From the NCBI RefSeq assembly GCF_011682045.1, contig NZ_VVIW01000003.1, positions 434,001-498,000 of the forward strand: a DNA stretch of 64,000 bases, given 5' to 3'. How positions within the stretch are numbered: position 1 is the stretch's first letter; each line of letters begins with the position of its first letter. The position numbers were made by a program, and so were the translations under genes. Origin of the DNA: Massilia aquatica (GTDB taxonomy: Bacteria > Pseudomonadota > Gammaproteobacteria > Burkholderiales > Burkholderiaceae_D). The notes under the pieces are model-generated. The model was not told where the DNA came from, ran no database searches, and saw nothing but the letters and a program-made list of their open reading frames with translations. This document shows, piece by piece, positions 48,110 through 57,026 of this stretch.

Positions 48110-49312
48110 TCAGGCCGGCGTCCAGCGCAAGCTGAGCGCCCAGAACAGCGCGGCCAGCGCACTCACCCCGGCCCCGAGCCAGCACACGCCGCTCCAGCCG
48201 GCGGCCGCATACATGGCGGTGGCCGCCAGCGCACCGGCGCCGCTGCCGACCGCGTAGAACAGCATGTAGCAACCCACCAGGCGGCTGTGCGCGTCCGGGC
48301 GGCTGCGGAAAATCATGCTCTGGTTGAGTACCTGGATCGCCTGCGCGCCGATATCGAGCAGCACGATGCCCAGCCCCAGCAGCCAGAGCGAGCGATGCAG
48401 CATGCCGAGCGGCAGCCAGGCCAGCACCAGCAGTCCCAGCGCGATGCCGGTGGCGCGCTGTCCCAGGCCGCGGTCGGCCCAGCCGCCCGCCTTGCCGGCC
48501 GCCAGCGCCCCGGCCACGCCCACCAGGCCGAAGGCGCCGATGGCGGTGTGCGACAGCGCATGCGGCGCCGCGCTCAGCGGCAGCACCAGCGCGCTCCAGA
48601 ACATGCTGAACGCCGCAAACATCAGCATGGCGATCACGCCCCGGATCTGCAGCATCCGTTCCCGCCGCAGCAAGTGAAGCATCGACAGCAGCAGATCTCC
48701 GTACGACAGGTCGGATCGCGCGCGCGCCTGCGCCGGCAGGGCCGTCCACAGCAGCGCCGCCAGCGCCAGCATGGCGGCCGCCGACAGCACGTACACCCAG
48801 CGCCAGCCGGCCGCGTCGGCCACCAGTCCGGCCAGCACGCGCGCCAGCAGCAGGCCGATGACGACGCCGCCTTGCGCCGCACCGACCACGCGCCCGTGCT
48901 CGGTGGCATCGGCGGCGCTGGCGGCGCTGGCGATCAAGCCCTGCGTCATGGCGGTGCCGAGCAGGCCGACCGCCAGCATGCCGGCCAGCAGCAGCGGCGT
49001 CTGGCGCGCCAGCGCCACGCACCCCAGCGCCAGCGCCAGCAGGAGCGCCTGCACCAGCATCAGGCGGCGCCGGTCGAGCCGGTCACCGAGCGGCACCAGC
49101 AGCAGCAAGGCCAGGATGCTGCCGGCCTGGGTGGCCGTGATCACGCCGCCGACGGCCGCCGGGCTGATCGCGAAGTCGGCCGCGAGCGAACCGAGCAGGG
49201 GCTGGGCGTAGTACACATTGGCGACGCTCAGGCCGCTGCCACAGGCAAACAGCGCGACCAGCCGGGGCGGCACGCGCGGCGCCGCAGCGGCGCCGGAAAA
49301 GGTTTCCATCAT
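48110..49312 (-). CDS. MFS transporter, drug/sugar efflux type
   Basis: 400 residues with 12 predicted helices. The MFS motif A loop appears as GDRLDRRRLMLVQ after helix 2 (VITATQAGSILALLLLVPLG), and VNEWRWVYVL-type loop residues as AGWRWVYVLSAAAML. It is an inner-membrane proton-coupled exporter. It diverges from the HxlR regulator at 49410 across a 97-bp region with palindromes, so its expression is probably controlled by that protein. Confidence 0.88.
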   Translation of the reverse strand: MMETFSGAAAAPRVPPRLVALFACGSGLSVANVYYAQPLLGSLAADFAISPAAVGGVITATQAGSILALLLLVPLGDRLDRRRLMLVQALLLALALGCVALARQTPLLLAGMLAVGLLGTAMTQGLIASAASAADATEHGRVVGAAQGGVVIGLLLARVLAGLVADAAGWRWVYVLSAAAMLALAALLWTALPAQARARSDLSYGDLLLSMLHLLRRERMLQIRGVIAMLMFAAFSMFWSALVLPLSAAPHALSHTAIGAFGLVGVAGALAAGKAGGWADRGLGQRATGIALGLLVLAWLPLGMLHRSLWLLGLGIVLLDIGAQAIQVLNQSMIFRSRPDAHSRLVGCYMLFYAVGSGAGALAATAMYAAAGWSGVCWLGAGVSALAALFWALSLRWTPA

Positions 49313-49409
49313 CGTTATCCTAAACTAGTTTCAAATTAAAACTGCTTGAAGTGTAGAGAGTCTGGTTTTAAAATGCAACCAGTTAACTGAAAGAAGGGAA
49401 TCCGCAACG
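49313..49409. promoter_or_regulatory. Divergent promoter region with palindromic operators
   Basis: AT-rich space between the MFS and HxlR genes. It contains the perfect palindrome AAACTAGTTT (49322-49331) and the inverted repeat CTGGTT (49362-49367) / AACCAG (49377-49382), likely sites for the HxlR-type regulator. Confidence 0.5.
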
Positions 49410-49865
49410 ATGGCCAAACGTAAAAGCATGAAAGGCGACGCCTGCCCGGTGGCGCGCTCGCTCGATGCGATCGGCGAGCGCTGGTGCCTGCTGGTGGTGC
49501 GCGACGCCTTCGACGGCGCGCGCCGCTTCGGCGACTTCCAGCGCCGCCTCGGGGTGGCGCGCAACATCCTGGCCGACCGCCTGCGCCTGCTGGTCGAGCA
49601 GGGCGTGCTGGCGGTGCAGCCGGCGGCCGACGGCACGGCCTACCAGGAATACGTCCTCACCGCCAAAGGCGAGAGCCTGTTTCCTGTCATCGTGGCGCTG
49701 CGCCAGTGGGGCGAACGGCAACTGTTCGCCGAGGGCGAAGCGCACTCGCAGCTGGTCGACAGGCAAGGCGGACAGCCCCTGGCGCCTTTGCTGCCGCGCG
49801 CCGCCGACGGCCGCCTGCTGGCGAGCGCCGACACGCTCGTCAACAAGCTGGCGGACATCCCCTGA
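49410..49865 (+). CDS. HxlR-family winged-helix regulator
   Basis: 151 residues. ACPVARSLDAIGERWCLLVV near the N-terminus (with the conserved Cys), FGDFQRRLGVARNILADRL and GESLFPVIVALRQWG are the HxlR signature. Cys-containing members sense electrophiles or oxidants and often control an adjacent transporter; the divergent MFS gene fits this. Confidence 0.9.
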   Translation: MAKRKSMKGDACPVARSLDAIGERWCLLVVRDAFDGARRFGDFQRRLGVARNILADRLRLLVEQGVLAVQPAADGTAYQEYVLTAKGESLFPVIVALRQWGERQLFAEGEAHSQLVDRQGGQPLAPLLPRAADGRLLASADTLVNKLADIP

Positions 49866-50020
49866 CAGGAGGTGCTGTCACCCTGTTCAGGCTGCTAGCT
49901 AGCAATGGTTTGATTGAGCGATATCAAGCCCGCAACAGCCTCGAAAAGTAACCTTGGCATATGTCAGGCGCCCCGGCGCCGCCAGCGCCAGCTTGTTGAT
50001 ACCGTCGCAAAGGAAGAGCC

Positions 50021-50095
50021 ATGAAACCGACCTCCCATCCCGTCGTTCCCGCCGCAGCCCGCCGCCAATCCGCCCTGTGGAGCCTGGCGCAATGA
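50021..50095 (+). CDS. Short leader-type open frame coupled to the PAAR gene
   Basis: 24 residues (MKPTSHPVVPAAARRQSALW and four more) with a strong AAAGGAAG site. Its stop overlaps the PAAR start (ATGA), which lacks its own ribosome site, so it probably drives translation of that gene. Confidence 0.45.
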   Translation: MKPTSHPVVPAAARRQSALWSLAQ

Positions 50096-50625
50096 GGCGC
50101 TACACCATCACCCTGGGCGCCACCACCAGCGCCGGCGGAAAGGTGGTCTCTGCCAGCGGCAGCGGCTGCATCAACGGCGTGCCCGTCGCACTCGAGGGCG
50201 ACCTGGTCGCTTGTCCCGCATGCAAGGCGACCGGGCGCATCATGTGCGTCGGCCCGCGTATCCCCGAAATGTCCAACGGCAAGCACGTCGCGCTCGAAAA
50301 CGATCTGTGCAGCTGCCGCTGCTCGCCCTCGCCCAAGCTGCTGCCGGTGCAGATGATGCGCAGCCAGGTGCTCAAGGATACCGGGCGCGCCCTGTCCGAC
50401 AGCGACAGCCGGCCAGCGCGCGCCGCGCGTCACGCCCCGTGCGGACCGAGCTTCAACGAGCGCTTCGTGCTGCTCGACGAAGAAACGGGCGATCCGCTGG
50501 TGCACAAGGAATATGCGGTGGTGCGCGCCAGCGGCCAGCTCGAATTCGGCACCTCCGACCGCAACGGCTACACCCACCTGCTGTCGACCACGGCCATGGC
50601 CGAATCGGTCGAATTGTTCGTCTAG
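50092..50625 (+). CDS. PAAR-domain type VI secretion spike protein with C-terminal beta extension
   Basis: 177 residues from the ATG at 50092. The PAAR fold is seen in GSGCINGVPVALEGDLVACP, with CPACKATG and a CSCRCSP cluster that hold the tip metal. The last ~60 residues (ERFVLLDEETGDPLVHKEYA; GTSDRNGYTHLLST) form a small transthyretin-like beta module that usually adapts effectors. PAAR proteins sharpen the T6SS spike and carry a toxin. The next gene (50634) is the likely cargo. Confidence 0.85.
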   Translation: MRRYTITLGATTSAGGKVVSASGSGCINGVPVALEGDLVACPACKATGRIMCVGPRIPEMSNGKHVALENDLCSCRCSPSPKLLPVQMMRSQVLKDTGRALSDSDSRPARAARHAPCGPSFNERFVLLDEETGDPLVHKEYAVVRASGQLEFGTSDRNGYTHLLSTTAMAESVELFV

Positions 50626-50633
50626 GAAGCGGC

Positions 50634-51269
50634 ATGGGCGCCACCCTCATTTCGCCGTCCGGCGCCGTCCTGCACCACCGCGCGCGCCTGAGCACCACGC
50701 CGGCCGAGGAGGCCGAAGCCAAGACAGTGCGCATCCGCCTGGAAAAAGCCTGCCGGCTTGAAGAAAACCGGGTCTACCTCACGCAGCCCAACATCCGGGC
50801 GTTCCTGCGCGCGATGTGCCACTGCCTGGGCGGCGGCGTTGACTTTCTCGACGGCGCCATTCGCGGCCGGCGCAACGATCCGTGGCGCTTCACCGATTTT
50901 TCCACCCATCCCGGTCCGGGCCACAACGGCACCTGTACCGCAGCCGGCCTGTACCGCATCACGCGCGAAGTATGGCAAGAGGTCGGCGCGCGCATGGACC
51001 TCACCGACTTTTGCGCGGAGACGCAGGAACTGATCGCGGTCGACGTGCTGCGCGAACTGGGCGTGCTGGGAAAAATCCAGGCCGGCGATATCGATGCCAG
51101 CCTTGCCGCGGCAGCCGCCATCTGGCCGGGGCTGCCCAAGACGCCGTCCAGCCAGGCGCGCTTTGCGGTGCCCGACGTGGCCTACCAGAGTTTCGTGCAA
51201 AAGTATGGCGAATGCGGCGGCACCGTCCAGGCGCCGCCGGAACACGGGTTGACGCCACCGCGCCGCTAG
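50634..51269 (+). CDS. Lambda-R/GH104-like lysozyme-fold T6SS cargo, catalytic Glu missing
   Basis: 211 residues, AGGAAG site, 8 bases after the PAAR stop. It aligns by eye with lambda endolysin R: IRAFLRAMCHCLGGGVDFLD, FTDFSTHPG, AAGLYRITREVWQE, MDLTDFCAETQELIAVDVLR, ELGVLGKIQAGDI, and IWPGLP near the end with GGTV. These enzymes are lytic transglycosylases. In R the catalytic Glu lies in WSEG after the first helix; the equivalent stretch here is CHCLGG, without Glu. It could be inactive, use another acid, or bind peptidoglycan. No immunity gene is obvious next to it. Confidence 0.75.
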   Translation: MGATLISPSGAVLHHRARLSTTPAEEAEAKTVRIRLEKACRLEENRVYLTQPNIRAFLRAMCHCLGGGVDFLDGAIRGRRNDPWRFTDFSTHPGPGHNGTCTAAGLYRITREVWQEVGARMDLTDFCAETQELIAVDVLRELGVLGKIQAGDIDASLAAAAAIWPGLPKTPSSQARFAVPDVAYQSFVQKYGECGGTVQAPPEHGLTPPRR

Positions 51270-51286
51270 GGCGGCGGGCGGCTGGC

Positions 51287-52225
51287 CTATTTTACTGCGC
51301 CGCCCTGGCGTTGCTGCCATTCCAGCCCCGGACGCGCCACCCGGAATTGCAGCAACTGTCCATTCTCCACCTCGGTCACATACGCGGTGCGCCCGTCCGG
51401 GCCGCCGAAGCTGATATTGCTCGGCTTCTTGCCGGGCAGGGCGATTTCGGCCAGGGTTTTCCCGTCCGGCGACAGCTTGACCACCGTGCCCTTGCCGATG
51501 CGCGTGACGTACAGGTTGCCGTCGACATCGACCCGCATCCCGTCCAGTCCGTGATCGGTAAAGCTGGCGATGCGGCGCTTGCCGCCGAGCGTGCCGTCGG
51601 GCGCGATGGTGAATGCCCAGACCACGCGCTGCACGCTCTCGTTGACGTACAGGGTGCGCCCGTCCGGGCTGACGTCGATGCCGTTGGCGGTCCCGAGCTG
51701 GTCGGCCGCAAGCGTCACTTTACCGTCGCGCTCGATGCGCCACACGCGCCCGGTGTTCTTCTTCCAGTCCGGGTCGCTCGCATAGATGACCCCGGCGGCC
51801 GTGATGGCCAGGTCGTTCGGCTGGCTCATGGCGGCCTCGCGCGCATGGATGGCGATGGCGCCGCTGGCCGGATCGATGCGGTAAATCGTGTGTTCGACGT
51901 AATCGGCCACGTACATCGCGCCGTCGGGTCCGAAGCGGATGCCGTTGGCAATGCTGGTGCCGGGCAGGGTCGCGAACACCTCGGCCGCGCCGTCCGGCTT
52001 GACCTTGCCGATGGTTTGCTGGCGCCCAAAATTGACCGCGTACACATTCCCGGCCGCATCCACGGCCGGGCCTTCCACGCCCGCGGTAAACGACTTGGGC
52101 GCGGTCAGGGCGCTGGCCACGTGCAAGCGTTCCAGGGTGGCCGGCGGCGCGCCGGCGGCCACTGCGGGTCCCGCCTGGCAGGCGGCAAAGGCCAGCGCGC
52201 ACGCCAGCCGGGTCGAGGTCATCAT
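51287..52225 (-). CDS. Periplasmic SMP-30/gluconolactonase-like beta-propeller
   Basis: 312 residues. A signal peptide (LACALAFAACQAGPAVAAG) precedes a six-bladed propeller with NGIRFGPDGAMYVADYVEHT, QPNDLAITAAGVIYASD, NGIDVSPDGRTLYVNES and DGMRVDVDGNLYVTRIG. SMP-30-type proteins hydrolyse sugar lactones with a bound divalent metal; the Asn/Asp positions are present. The specific substrate is unknown. Confidence 0.83.
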   Translation of the reverse strand: MMTSTRLACALAFAACQAGPAVAAGAPPATLERLHVASALTAPKSFTAGVEGPAVDAAGNVYAVNFGRQQTIGKVKPDGAAEVFATLPGTSIANGIRFGPDGAMYVADYVEHTIYRIDPASGAIAIHAREAAMSQPNDLAITAAGVIYASDPDWKKNTGRVWRIERDGKVTLAADQLGTANGIDVSPDGRTLYVNESVQRVVWAFTIAPDGTLGGKRRIASFTDHGLDGMRVDVDGNLYVTRIGKGTVVKLSPDGKTLAEIALPGKKPSNISFGGPDGRTAYVTEVENGQLLQFRVARPGLEWQQRQGGAVK

Positions 52226-52306
52226 GCAAACTCCGTTCGGGGAAATTGCCGGTCATCCGGCCGCCACCAGTGTACTTGATGATGAGGTAAGCTTCGTGTT
52301 TTGATA

Positions 52307-54592
52307 ATGCTGAGCCAGGTGACAAGTTTGAACCGACAATACACGAAACCGCTGCTGATCGCGGCAGTCATCGGCGCCATCGGCGTCTGCGCCGCGGGCG
52401 GCGTGTGGTACGCCCTGCACAGCGGCGCCCAGCCGTCAGTGGACAGGGTGGCGGCCATGGTCGGCATCAAACCGCGCCCGACCGTGCTGGGCTGGCCGGT
52501 CAGCATCGGCAGCGTGGCCGGCAACGGCAGCGCCGGCTTTGCCGACGGCCGCGCGGCGCAGGCGCGTTTTTCCGACCCCTTCGGCATGGTGATCGACCGC
52601 GACGGCAACCTGTTCGTGGCCGACGCCGGCGACAACAACCGCATCCGCAGAATCACGCCCGAGGGCGTGGTCTCGACCCTGGCCGGCGGCAAGGAAGGCT
52701 TTGCCGACGGCAACGGCGGCGCCGCCGCGTTCCACACGCCGTCCGGCATGGCCATCGACGCCGCCGGCAACCTGTATGTGGCCGACACCGGCAACAACGC
52801 GATTCGCAAAGTGACCCCGCAAGGCGTGGTCAGCACCTTGGCTGGCGGCGGCGTGCCGGGCTACCTGGACGGCAAGGCCGACCTCGCCATGTTCAACGGG
52901 CCGGTTGGCGTGGCGGTCGATCAGGCCGGCGTGGTGTACGTAGCCGACACCTACAACGACCGCATCCGCGCCATCGGGACCGACGGCATGGTGCGCACCA
53001 TCGCCGGCAGCACGCCCGGCTACGTGGACGGTCCGGCAGGGGCCGCGCTGTTCGACACGCCGACCTCGGTCGTGGTCGATGCCAAAGGCAACCTGTACGT
53101 GGCCGACACCAGCAACGGCGCGGTGCGCAAACTGGCGCCGGACGGCCAGGTCAGCACTGTGGCGATTGCGCCCGAAGGCGCCGAAAAACCGCTGCTGCGG
53201 CGCCCGGTCGCGCTGGCGCTCACGCATGACGGCTTTCTGTACGTGGGCGACATCTGGCGCGGGCGCATCCTGCAGCTCAGTCCCGACGGCGTGTTGCAGG
53301 GCCTGACCGGAATCGGGGTCGATATCGAGGTCGGCGACGCCCAGGCGGTGCGCTTGAGCCGGCCCAGCGCGATCGCCATCGACCGCGCCGGCGGGCTGTA
53401 TGTGAGCGACGCGGTCAGGCGCACCGTGCACCGGGTCGCGCCGCGCGGCGACGGCGCCAGCGCGGTGCTGGCGCCCAGGGCGGCGCCGGTCGCCACGGCT
53501 GCCGCGCCGGCCGGTGAAATCGGCGCTGTGCCGGTTGCCGCCACGGCTGCCGCGCCGGCTACCGCCTCGGCTACCTTGCCGGTTCCTGTGCCCGCGTCCC
53601 AGGCGGCTGCGAGCGGGAATTTTCCGTGGCCGTTCAAGCCGCAGCACCAGCGCCACGAAGTGGTTGGCACCATCGGCGAAGTGCGCGGCAGCTACAACGG
53701 CGAAAGCCGCCACCACTTCCACAGCGGCCTCGACGTGCAGGCCGACATGGGCGTGCCGGTGCTGGCGGTGGCCGACGAAAAGGTCAGCAGCCCCGTGTCC
53801 AACTGGGCATTCGGGGAAGTGGGCGAAGGCATGAGCATCGACAGCATGGCCTACATCCACATGCGGGTCGGGCGTACGGGGAAGGACGCGCCGCTCGACC
53901 CGGCGCGCTTCATCATGCTCGATAACGAGAAAGGCAAGCCGGCGCGCATGCGCGTGCGGCGCGGCACGCGTTTCCACGTCGGCGACGCGCTGGGCACGGT
54001 CAACCGCATGTACCACGTGCACCTGGTGTACCAGCCGGGCGGGGTGGAAGCCAATCCGATGGTGCTGCCGTTCACCGGTTTCAGCGACCAGGTGGCGCCG
54101 CGCATCGACAAGATCCAGCTGGTGGACGCGGCCGGCACTGCGCTGGCGCGCAAGCCGGGCAAGCGCGTGGTGGTGGCGCGTGGCGCCGGGCCGCTGGGCA
54201 TCGTGGTCGACGCCTACGACCAGGCCGACGGCAACGCCGCGCGCCGCAAGCTCGGTTTGTACAAGGTGGGTTACCAGGTCTTGCAGGCGGACGGCACGCC
54301 GGTGGCGGGCTTCGGCAAGCCGCTGGTCAACATCGAATTCAACAAGCTGCCGCCGGACCCGGAAAGCGTCAAGCTGGCGTATGCCGACAACAGCGGCATC
54401 ACCGTGTATGGCAGCGCGACGACGCGCTTCCTGTACGTGGTGACCAACACCGTGCGCGACGGCGTGGCGAAAAGCGGTGGCTGGGACCCGGCCGCGCTGG
54501 CGCCGGGCGACTACGTGATCCGCATCTTCGCGGCCGACTATGCCGGCAACGAAGCGTTGAGCGGACGCGAGCTGCCGATCACGGTGGAATAA
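52307..54592 (+). CDS. NHL-propeller/M23-peptidase fusion protein
   Basis: 761 residues. An N-terminal transmembrane segment (LLIAAVIGAIGVCAAGG) anchors it. Residues ~80-380 hold NHL repeats (FGMVIDRDGNLFVADAGDNN; FHTPSGMAIDAAGNLYVADT; and others). After a Pro/Ala linker, residues ~450-600 resemble an M23 metallopeptidase: HSGLDV (His472, Asp476) and HxH at 570/572 (YHVHLVY). The remaining 150 residues are beta-rich (RIDKIQLVDAAGTALARKPG). M23 enzymes cut peptide crosslinks in peptidoglycan. NHL domains bind proteins or carbohydrates, so the combination may be a cell-wall-localised hydrolase. Confidence 0.75.
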   Translation: MLSQVTSLNRQYTKPLLIAAVIGAIGVCAAGGVWYALHSGAQPSVDRVAAMVGIKPRPTVLGWPVSIGSVAGNGSAGFADGRAAQARFSDPFGMVIDRDGNLFVADAGDNNRIRRITPEGVVSTLAGGKEGFADGNGGAAAFHTPSGMAIDAAGNLYVADTGNNAIRKVTPQGVVSTLAGGGVPGYLDGKADLAMFNGPVGVAVDQAGVVYVADTYNDRIRAIGTDGMVRTIAGSTPGYVDGPAGAALFDTPTSVVVDAKGNLYVADTSNGAVRKLAPDGQVSTVAIAPEGAEKPLLRRPVALALTHDGFLYVGDIWRGRILQLSPDGVLQGLTGIGVDIEVGDAQAVRLSRPSAIAIDRAGGLYVSDAVRRTVHRVAPRGDGASAVLAPRAAPVATAAAPAGEIGAVPVAATAAAPATASATLPVPVPASQAAASGNFPWPFKPQHQRHEVVGTIGEVRGSYNGESRHHFHSGLDVQADMGVPVLAVADEKVSSPVSNWAFGEVGEGMSIDSMAYIHMRVGRTGKDAPLDPARFIMLDNEKGKPARMRVRRGTRFHVGDALGTVNRMYHVHLVYQPGGVEANPMVLPFTGFSDQVAPRIDKIQLVDAAGTALARKPGKRVVVARGAGPLGIVVDAYDQADGNAARRKLGLYKVGYQVLQADGTPVAGFGKPLVNIEFNKLPPDPESVKLAYADNSGITVYGSATTRFLYVVTNTVRDGVAKSGGWDPAALAPGDYVIRIFAADYAGNEALSGRELPITVE

Positions 54593-54612
54593 GGGGAGGG
54601 CCCCGCCTTGCG

Positions 54613-55275
54613 TCAGGCCTGGATGGGGGCCGCACGCTTGCGGCGGCGCGCCAGCAAGCCCAGCATGCCCATGCCAGTGAGGAACATGGCATAGGTTTCC
54701 GGTTCCGGCACGGCGCTGACCAGCTTGTCCGTATTGCTGAAGCTGGTGAAGGTGCCGGCGGGCGCCATGAACTGCGCCTGCTGGCCGCCATCGCAGCAGC
54801 CCTCGAAGCCGTAGATGGTCAGGGTGTGGTTGCCCGCGCCCAGGTTGACTGCCGCGTTGAAATACTGCGACGTATTGTTGTACTGGCCGGCCCACCACAT
54901 ATCGTGGCTTTTGACGTCCAGCGCCACATCGTTGAGGAACAGCGCGCCGCCATGGCCGAAATCGACGCCTGCGCGGAACTGCCACAGGCCGGCGGCCGCT
55001 TGCGTCACGCCGAAGTTGATGGTTGACTTCAGGGCAAAGTTACTGTTGCCGCCGAACAGGCTGGCGTGGGTGATGTTGTTATACGACTCGACGCTGGTCC
55101 TGGTGTAGCTTGTGCCCTGCAGCGACGCGTTGACGGCGCTCTGGTAGGCGCCGGCGTCCGACAGCATGCCCGATGGCGTGGCGGAAGCCGATTCGATCGT
55201 GATCGTGCTGGCGCAGACGCTACCGGCGACGGCGAGGGTCGCGGTAGCCAAGACCCATGAGAGATTCTTTTTCAT
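54613..55275 (-). CDS. CCXG-family PEP-CTERM protein
   Basis: 220 residues from the ATG at 55275 (AGGAAA upstream). Signal peptide (SWVLATATLAVAGSVCAST), a beta-rich domain with the diagnostic GFEGCCDGGQQAQF, and the sorting signal VPEPETYAMFLTGMGMLGLL followed by ARRRKRA. The CCXG motif gives its name to a subgroup of exosortase-sorted proteins. A second PEP-CTERM protein lies at 38829. Confidence 0.88.
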   Translation of the reverse strand: MKKNLSWVLATATLAVAGSVCASTITIESASATPSGMLSDAGAYQSAVNASLQGTSYTRTSVESYNNITHASLFGGNSNFALKSTINFGVTQAAAGLWQFRAGVDFGHGGALFLNDVALDVKSHDMWWAGQYNNTSQYFNAAVNLGAGNHTLTIYGFEGCCDGGQQAQFMAPAGTFTSFSNTDKLVSAVPEPETYAMFLTGMGMLGLLARRRKRAAPIQA

Positions 55276-55633
55276 ATATTTTCCTGGACGAGGACCGTGC
55301 GCGCGCAACGGCGGCGCGGTCGGGATGAAAGAAGGTTTCGCTCCGCACGAGCGTCCAAGGCGTGCGATGGACGGTCAGTCTGGGTGCTGGCGCTGAATCA
55401 CGGTGCAGCGGATGGTTATCGGATGCACGAACAGTAGCCAAAGAGTAACATGAATTCACATGCGCCAACTTTATTCCTCAGCGCTGTCCGCCTTTTACAA
55501 CATCCAGTTCCTACCCCGTCGTCAAAATGACGACAACCGGGGTCAGAGCTTTCATTAGCAACAAAAACGTTGCTAATTAAAGCTCTGACCCCGGTTGTAG
55601 GCGGTTTTGGGGCGGGGGTAGGAGTTTTGGACG
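55276..55633. other. 358-bp intergenic region with a long inverted repeat
   Basis: Contains the leader of the CCXG gene, an AT-rich part without a gene, and a large hairpin at 55533-55598. No other feature is seen. The hairpin lies just downstream of dadA (55634, minus strand). Confidence 0.6.
55533..55598. repeat. Long inverted repeat (29-bp stem with one mismatch)
   Basis: A 20-bp arm (55533-55552) pairs with 55579-55598; after one mismatch a 9-bp arm (55554-55562) pairs with 55569-55577, enclosing a six-base loop. The arms contain GGGGTCAGAGCTTT and its complement. Similar GGGGTCAGAGC elements are dispersed in related genomes as REP-like sequences. Only one copy is present in this window. 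Confidence 0.85.
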
Positions 55634-56923
55634 TCAGGCGTTGGCGAGGTCGAGGCGGGTGTCGCTGCCGCGGCCGTGGTAGCGCCCGGCCGAGAGGTCG
55701 TCGAAGCGGATCGCCGGACGCTTGGCCGACATCAGGTCGGCCAGCATCTGCGCCGAGCCGCATGACATGGTCCAGCCCAAAGTGCCGTGGCCGGTGTTGA
55801 GGAACAGGTTGCCCAGCGCGGTGCGGCCGACGATCGGGGTGCCGTCCGGCGTCATGGGACGCAGCCCGGTCCAGAACGAGGCGCGCGCGCTGTCGCCGGC
55901 GCCCGGGAACAGGTCGTTGACAACCATCTCGAGCGTGGCGCGGCGGCGTGGATTGAGACGCTGGTCGAAGCCGGCAATCTCGGCCATGCCGCCAACGCGG
56001 ATGCGGTCGTCGAAACGGGTCACGGCAATCTTGTAGCTTTCGTCCAGAATGGTCGAGACCGGCGCCTTGCTGGCGTCGGTGATCGGTACGGTGATCGAGT
56101 AACCTTTCATCGGGTACACGGGAATGTCGACGATGGACTTGAGCAGGGCGGTGGAGTGCGCACCGAGCGCAACCACGTAGGCGTCGGCTTGCACCAGTTC
56201 ATCGCCGCAGTGCACGCCGGCAATCGCATTGCCGCTGAGCGCCAGGCGGTCGATGGCGACGTTGTAGCGAAAGCGCACGCCCAGCGCTTCGGCCATGGCG
56301 GCCAGGCGCGTGGTGAACAGCTGGCAGTCGCCGGTCTCGTCATTGGGCAGGCGCAGCGCGCCGACCAGCTTGTCCTTGACCAGGGCCAGCGCCGGCTCGG
56401 CATTGCCAAGCTGGTCGCGCGTGAGCAGTTCGTAGGGCACGCCGGAATCCTGCAGTACCTTGATGTCTTTTTCGGCGCTGGCGAACTGTTGTTCGGTGCG
56501 GAACAGCTGCATGGTGCCGCGCTGCCGGCTTTCGTAGCTGATGCCGGCTTCTTCGCGCAGGGTCTTGAAGCAGTCGCGGCTGTACTCGGCCAGGCGCACC
56601 ATGCGTTCCTTGTTCACCGCGTAACGGTCGGCGGTGCAGTTGCGCAGCATGTCCCACATCCATTTGAGCTGGAAGGTGGTGCCGTCGGGCGTGATCGAGA
56701 GCGGCGCGTGGCGCTGCAGCATCCATTTCACCGCTTTCAGGGGAATCCCGGGCGCGGCCCAGGGCGAGGCGTAGCCGGGCGAAATCTGGCCGGCGTTGGC
56801 GAAGCTGGTTTCCAGCGCGGGACCGGGCTGGCGGTCGAGCACGGTGACGTCGTGGCCGGCTTTGGCCAGGTAGTAAGCCGTGGTCACGCCGATAACGCCG
56901 CTGCCCAAAATGACGACACGCAT
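55634..56923 (-). CDS. dadA: D-amino acid dehydrogenase
   Basis: 429 residues. FAD-binding [17 protein letters not shown] (7-23), [32 protein letters not shown], and [20 protein letters not shown] with [15 protein letters not shown] near the C-terminus are typical DadA. It oxidises D-alanine and other D-amino acids to ketoacids and feeds electrons to the respiratory chain. It diverges from an Lrp-type regulator at 57027, the usual dadA control arrangement. Confidence 0.95.
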   Translation of the reverse strand: MRVVILGSGVIGVTTAYYLAKAGHDVTVLDRQPGPALETSFANAGQISPGYASPWAAPGIPLKAVKWMLQRHAPLSITPDGTTFQLKWMWDMLRNCTADRYAVNKERMVRLAEYSRDCFKTLREEAGISYESRQRGTMQLFRTEQQFASAEKDIKVLQDSGVPYELLTRDQLGNAEPALALVKDKLVGALRLPNDETGDCQLFTTRLAAMAEALGVRFRYNVAIDRLALSGNAIAGVHCGDELVQADAYVVALGAHSTALLKSIVDIPVYPMKGYSITVPITDASKAPVSTILDESYKIAVTRFDDRIRVGGMAEIAGFDQRLNPRRRATLEMVVNDLFPGAGDSARASFWTGLRPMTPDGTPIVGRTALGNLFLNTGHGTLGWTMSCGSAQMLADLMSAKRPAIRFDDLSAGRYHGRGSDTRLDLANA

Positions 56924-57026
56924 GGTCTCTCCGGAAGAATAAATGTGGATGCAAGAATTTCCGCTATATTATTGGGTTTCAACCAGTCCTTGTTCACGTA
57001 TAACTGCACTTATTTAGTGGAATTTC
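56924..57026. promoter_or_regulatory. Divergent dadA/Lrp promoter region
   Basis: 103 AT-rich bases between dadA and the Lrp-type gene. TATATTATTG (56972-56981) and TTGTTC/TATAAC-like boxes suggest promoters in both directions; Lrp-type proteins bind such AT-rich, bent DNA. No precise operator could be defined. Confidence 0.4.

Noticed and set aside
46971-49022. 683-residue open frame on the minus strand
   Set aside because: Extremely Ala/Arg/Gly-rich and antisense to the OBAP, lipoprotein and MFS genes; a GC-rich shadow frame.
52436-54985. 849-residue open frame opposite the NHL/M23 gene
   Set aside because: Composition dominated by His, Arg, Gly and Val with no motif; explained by GC-rich codon structure of the real gene on the other strand.
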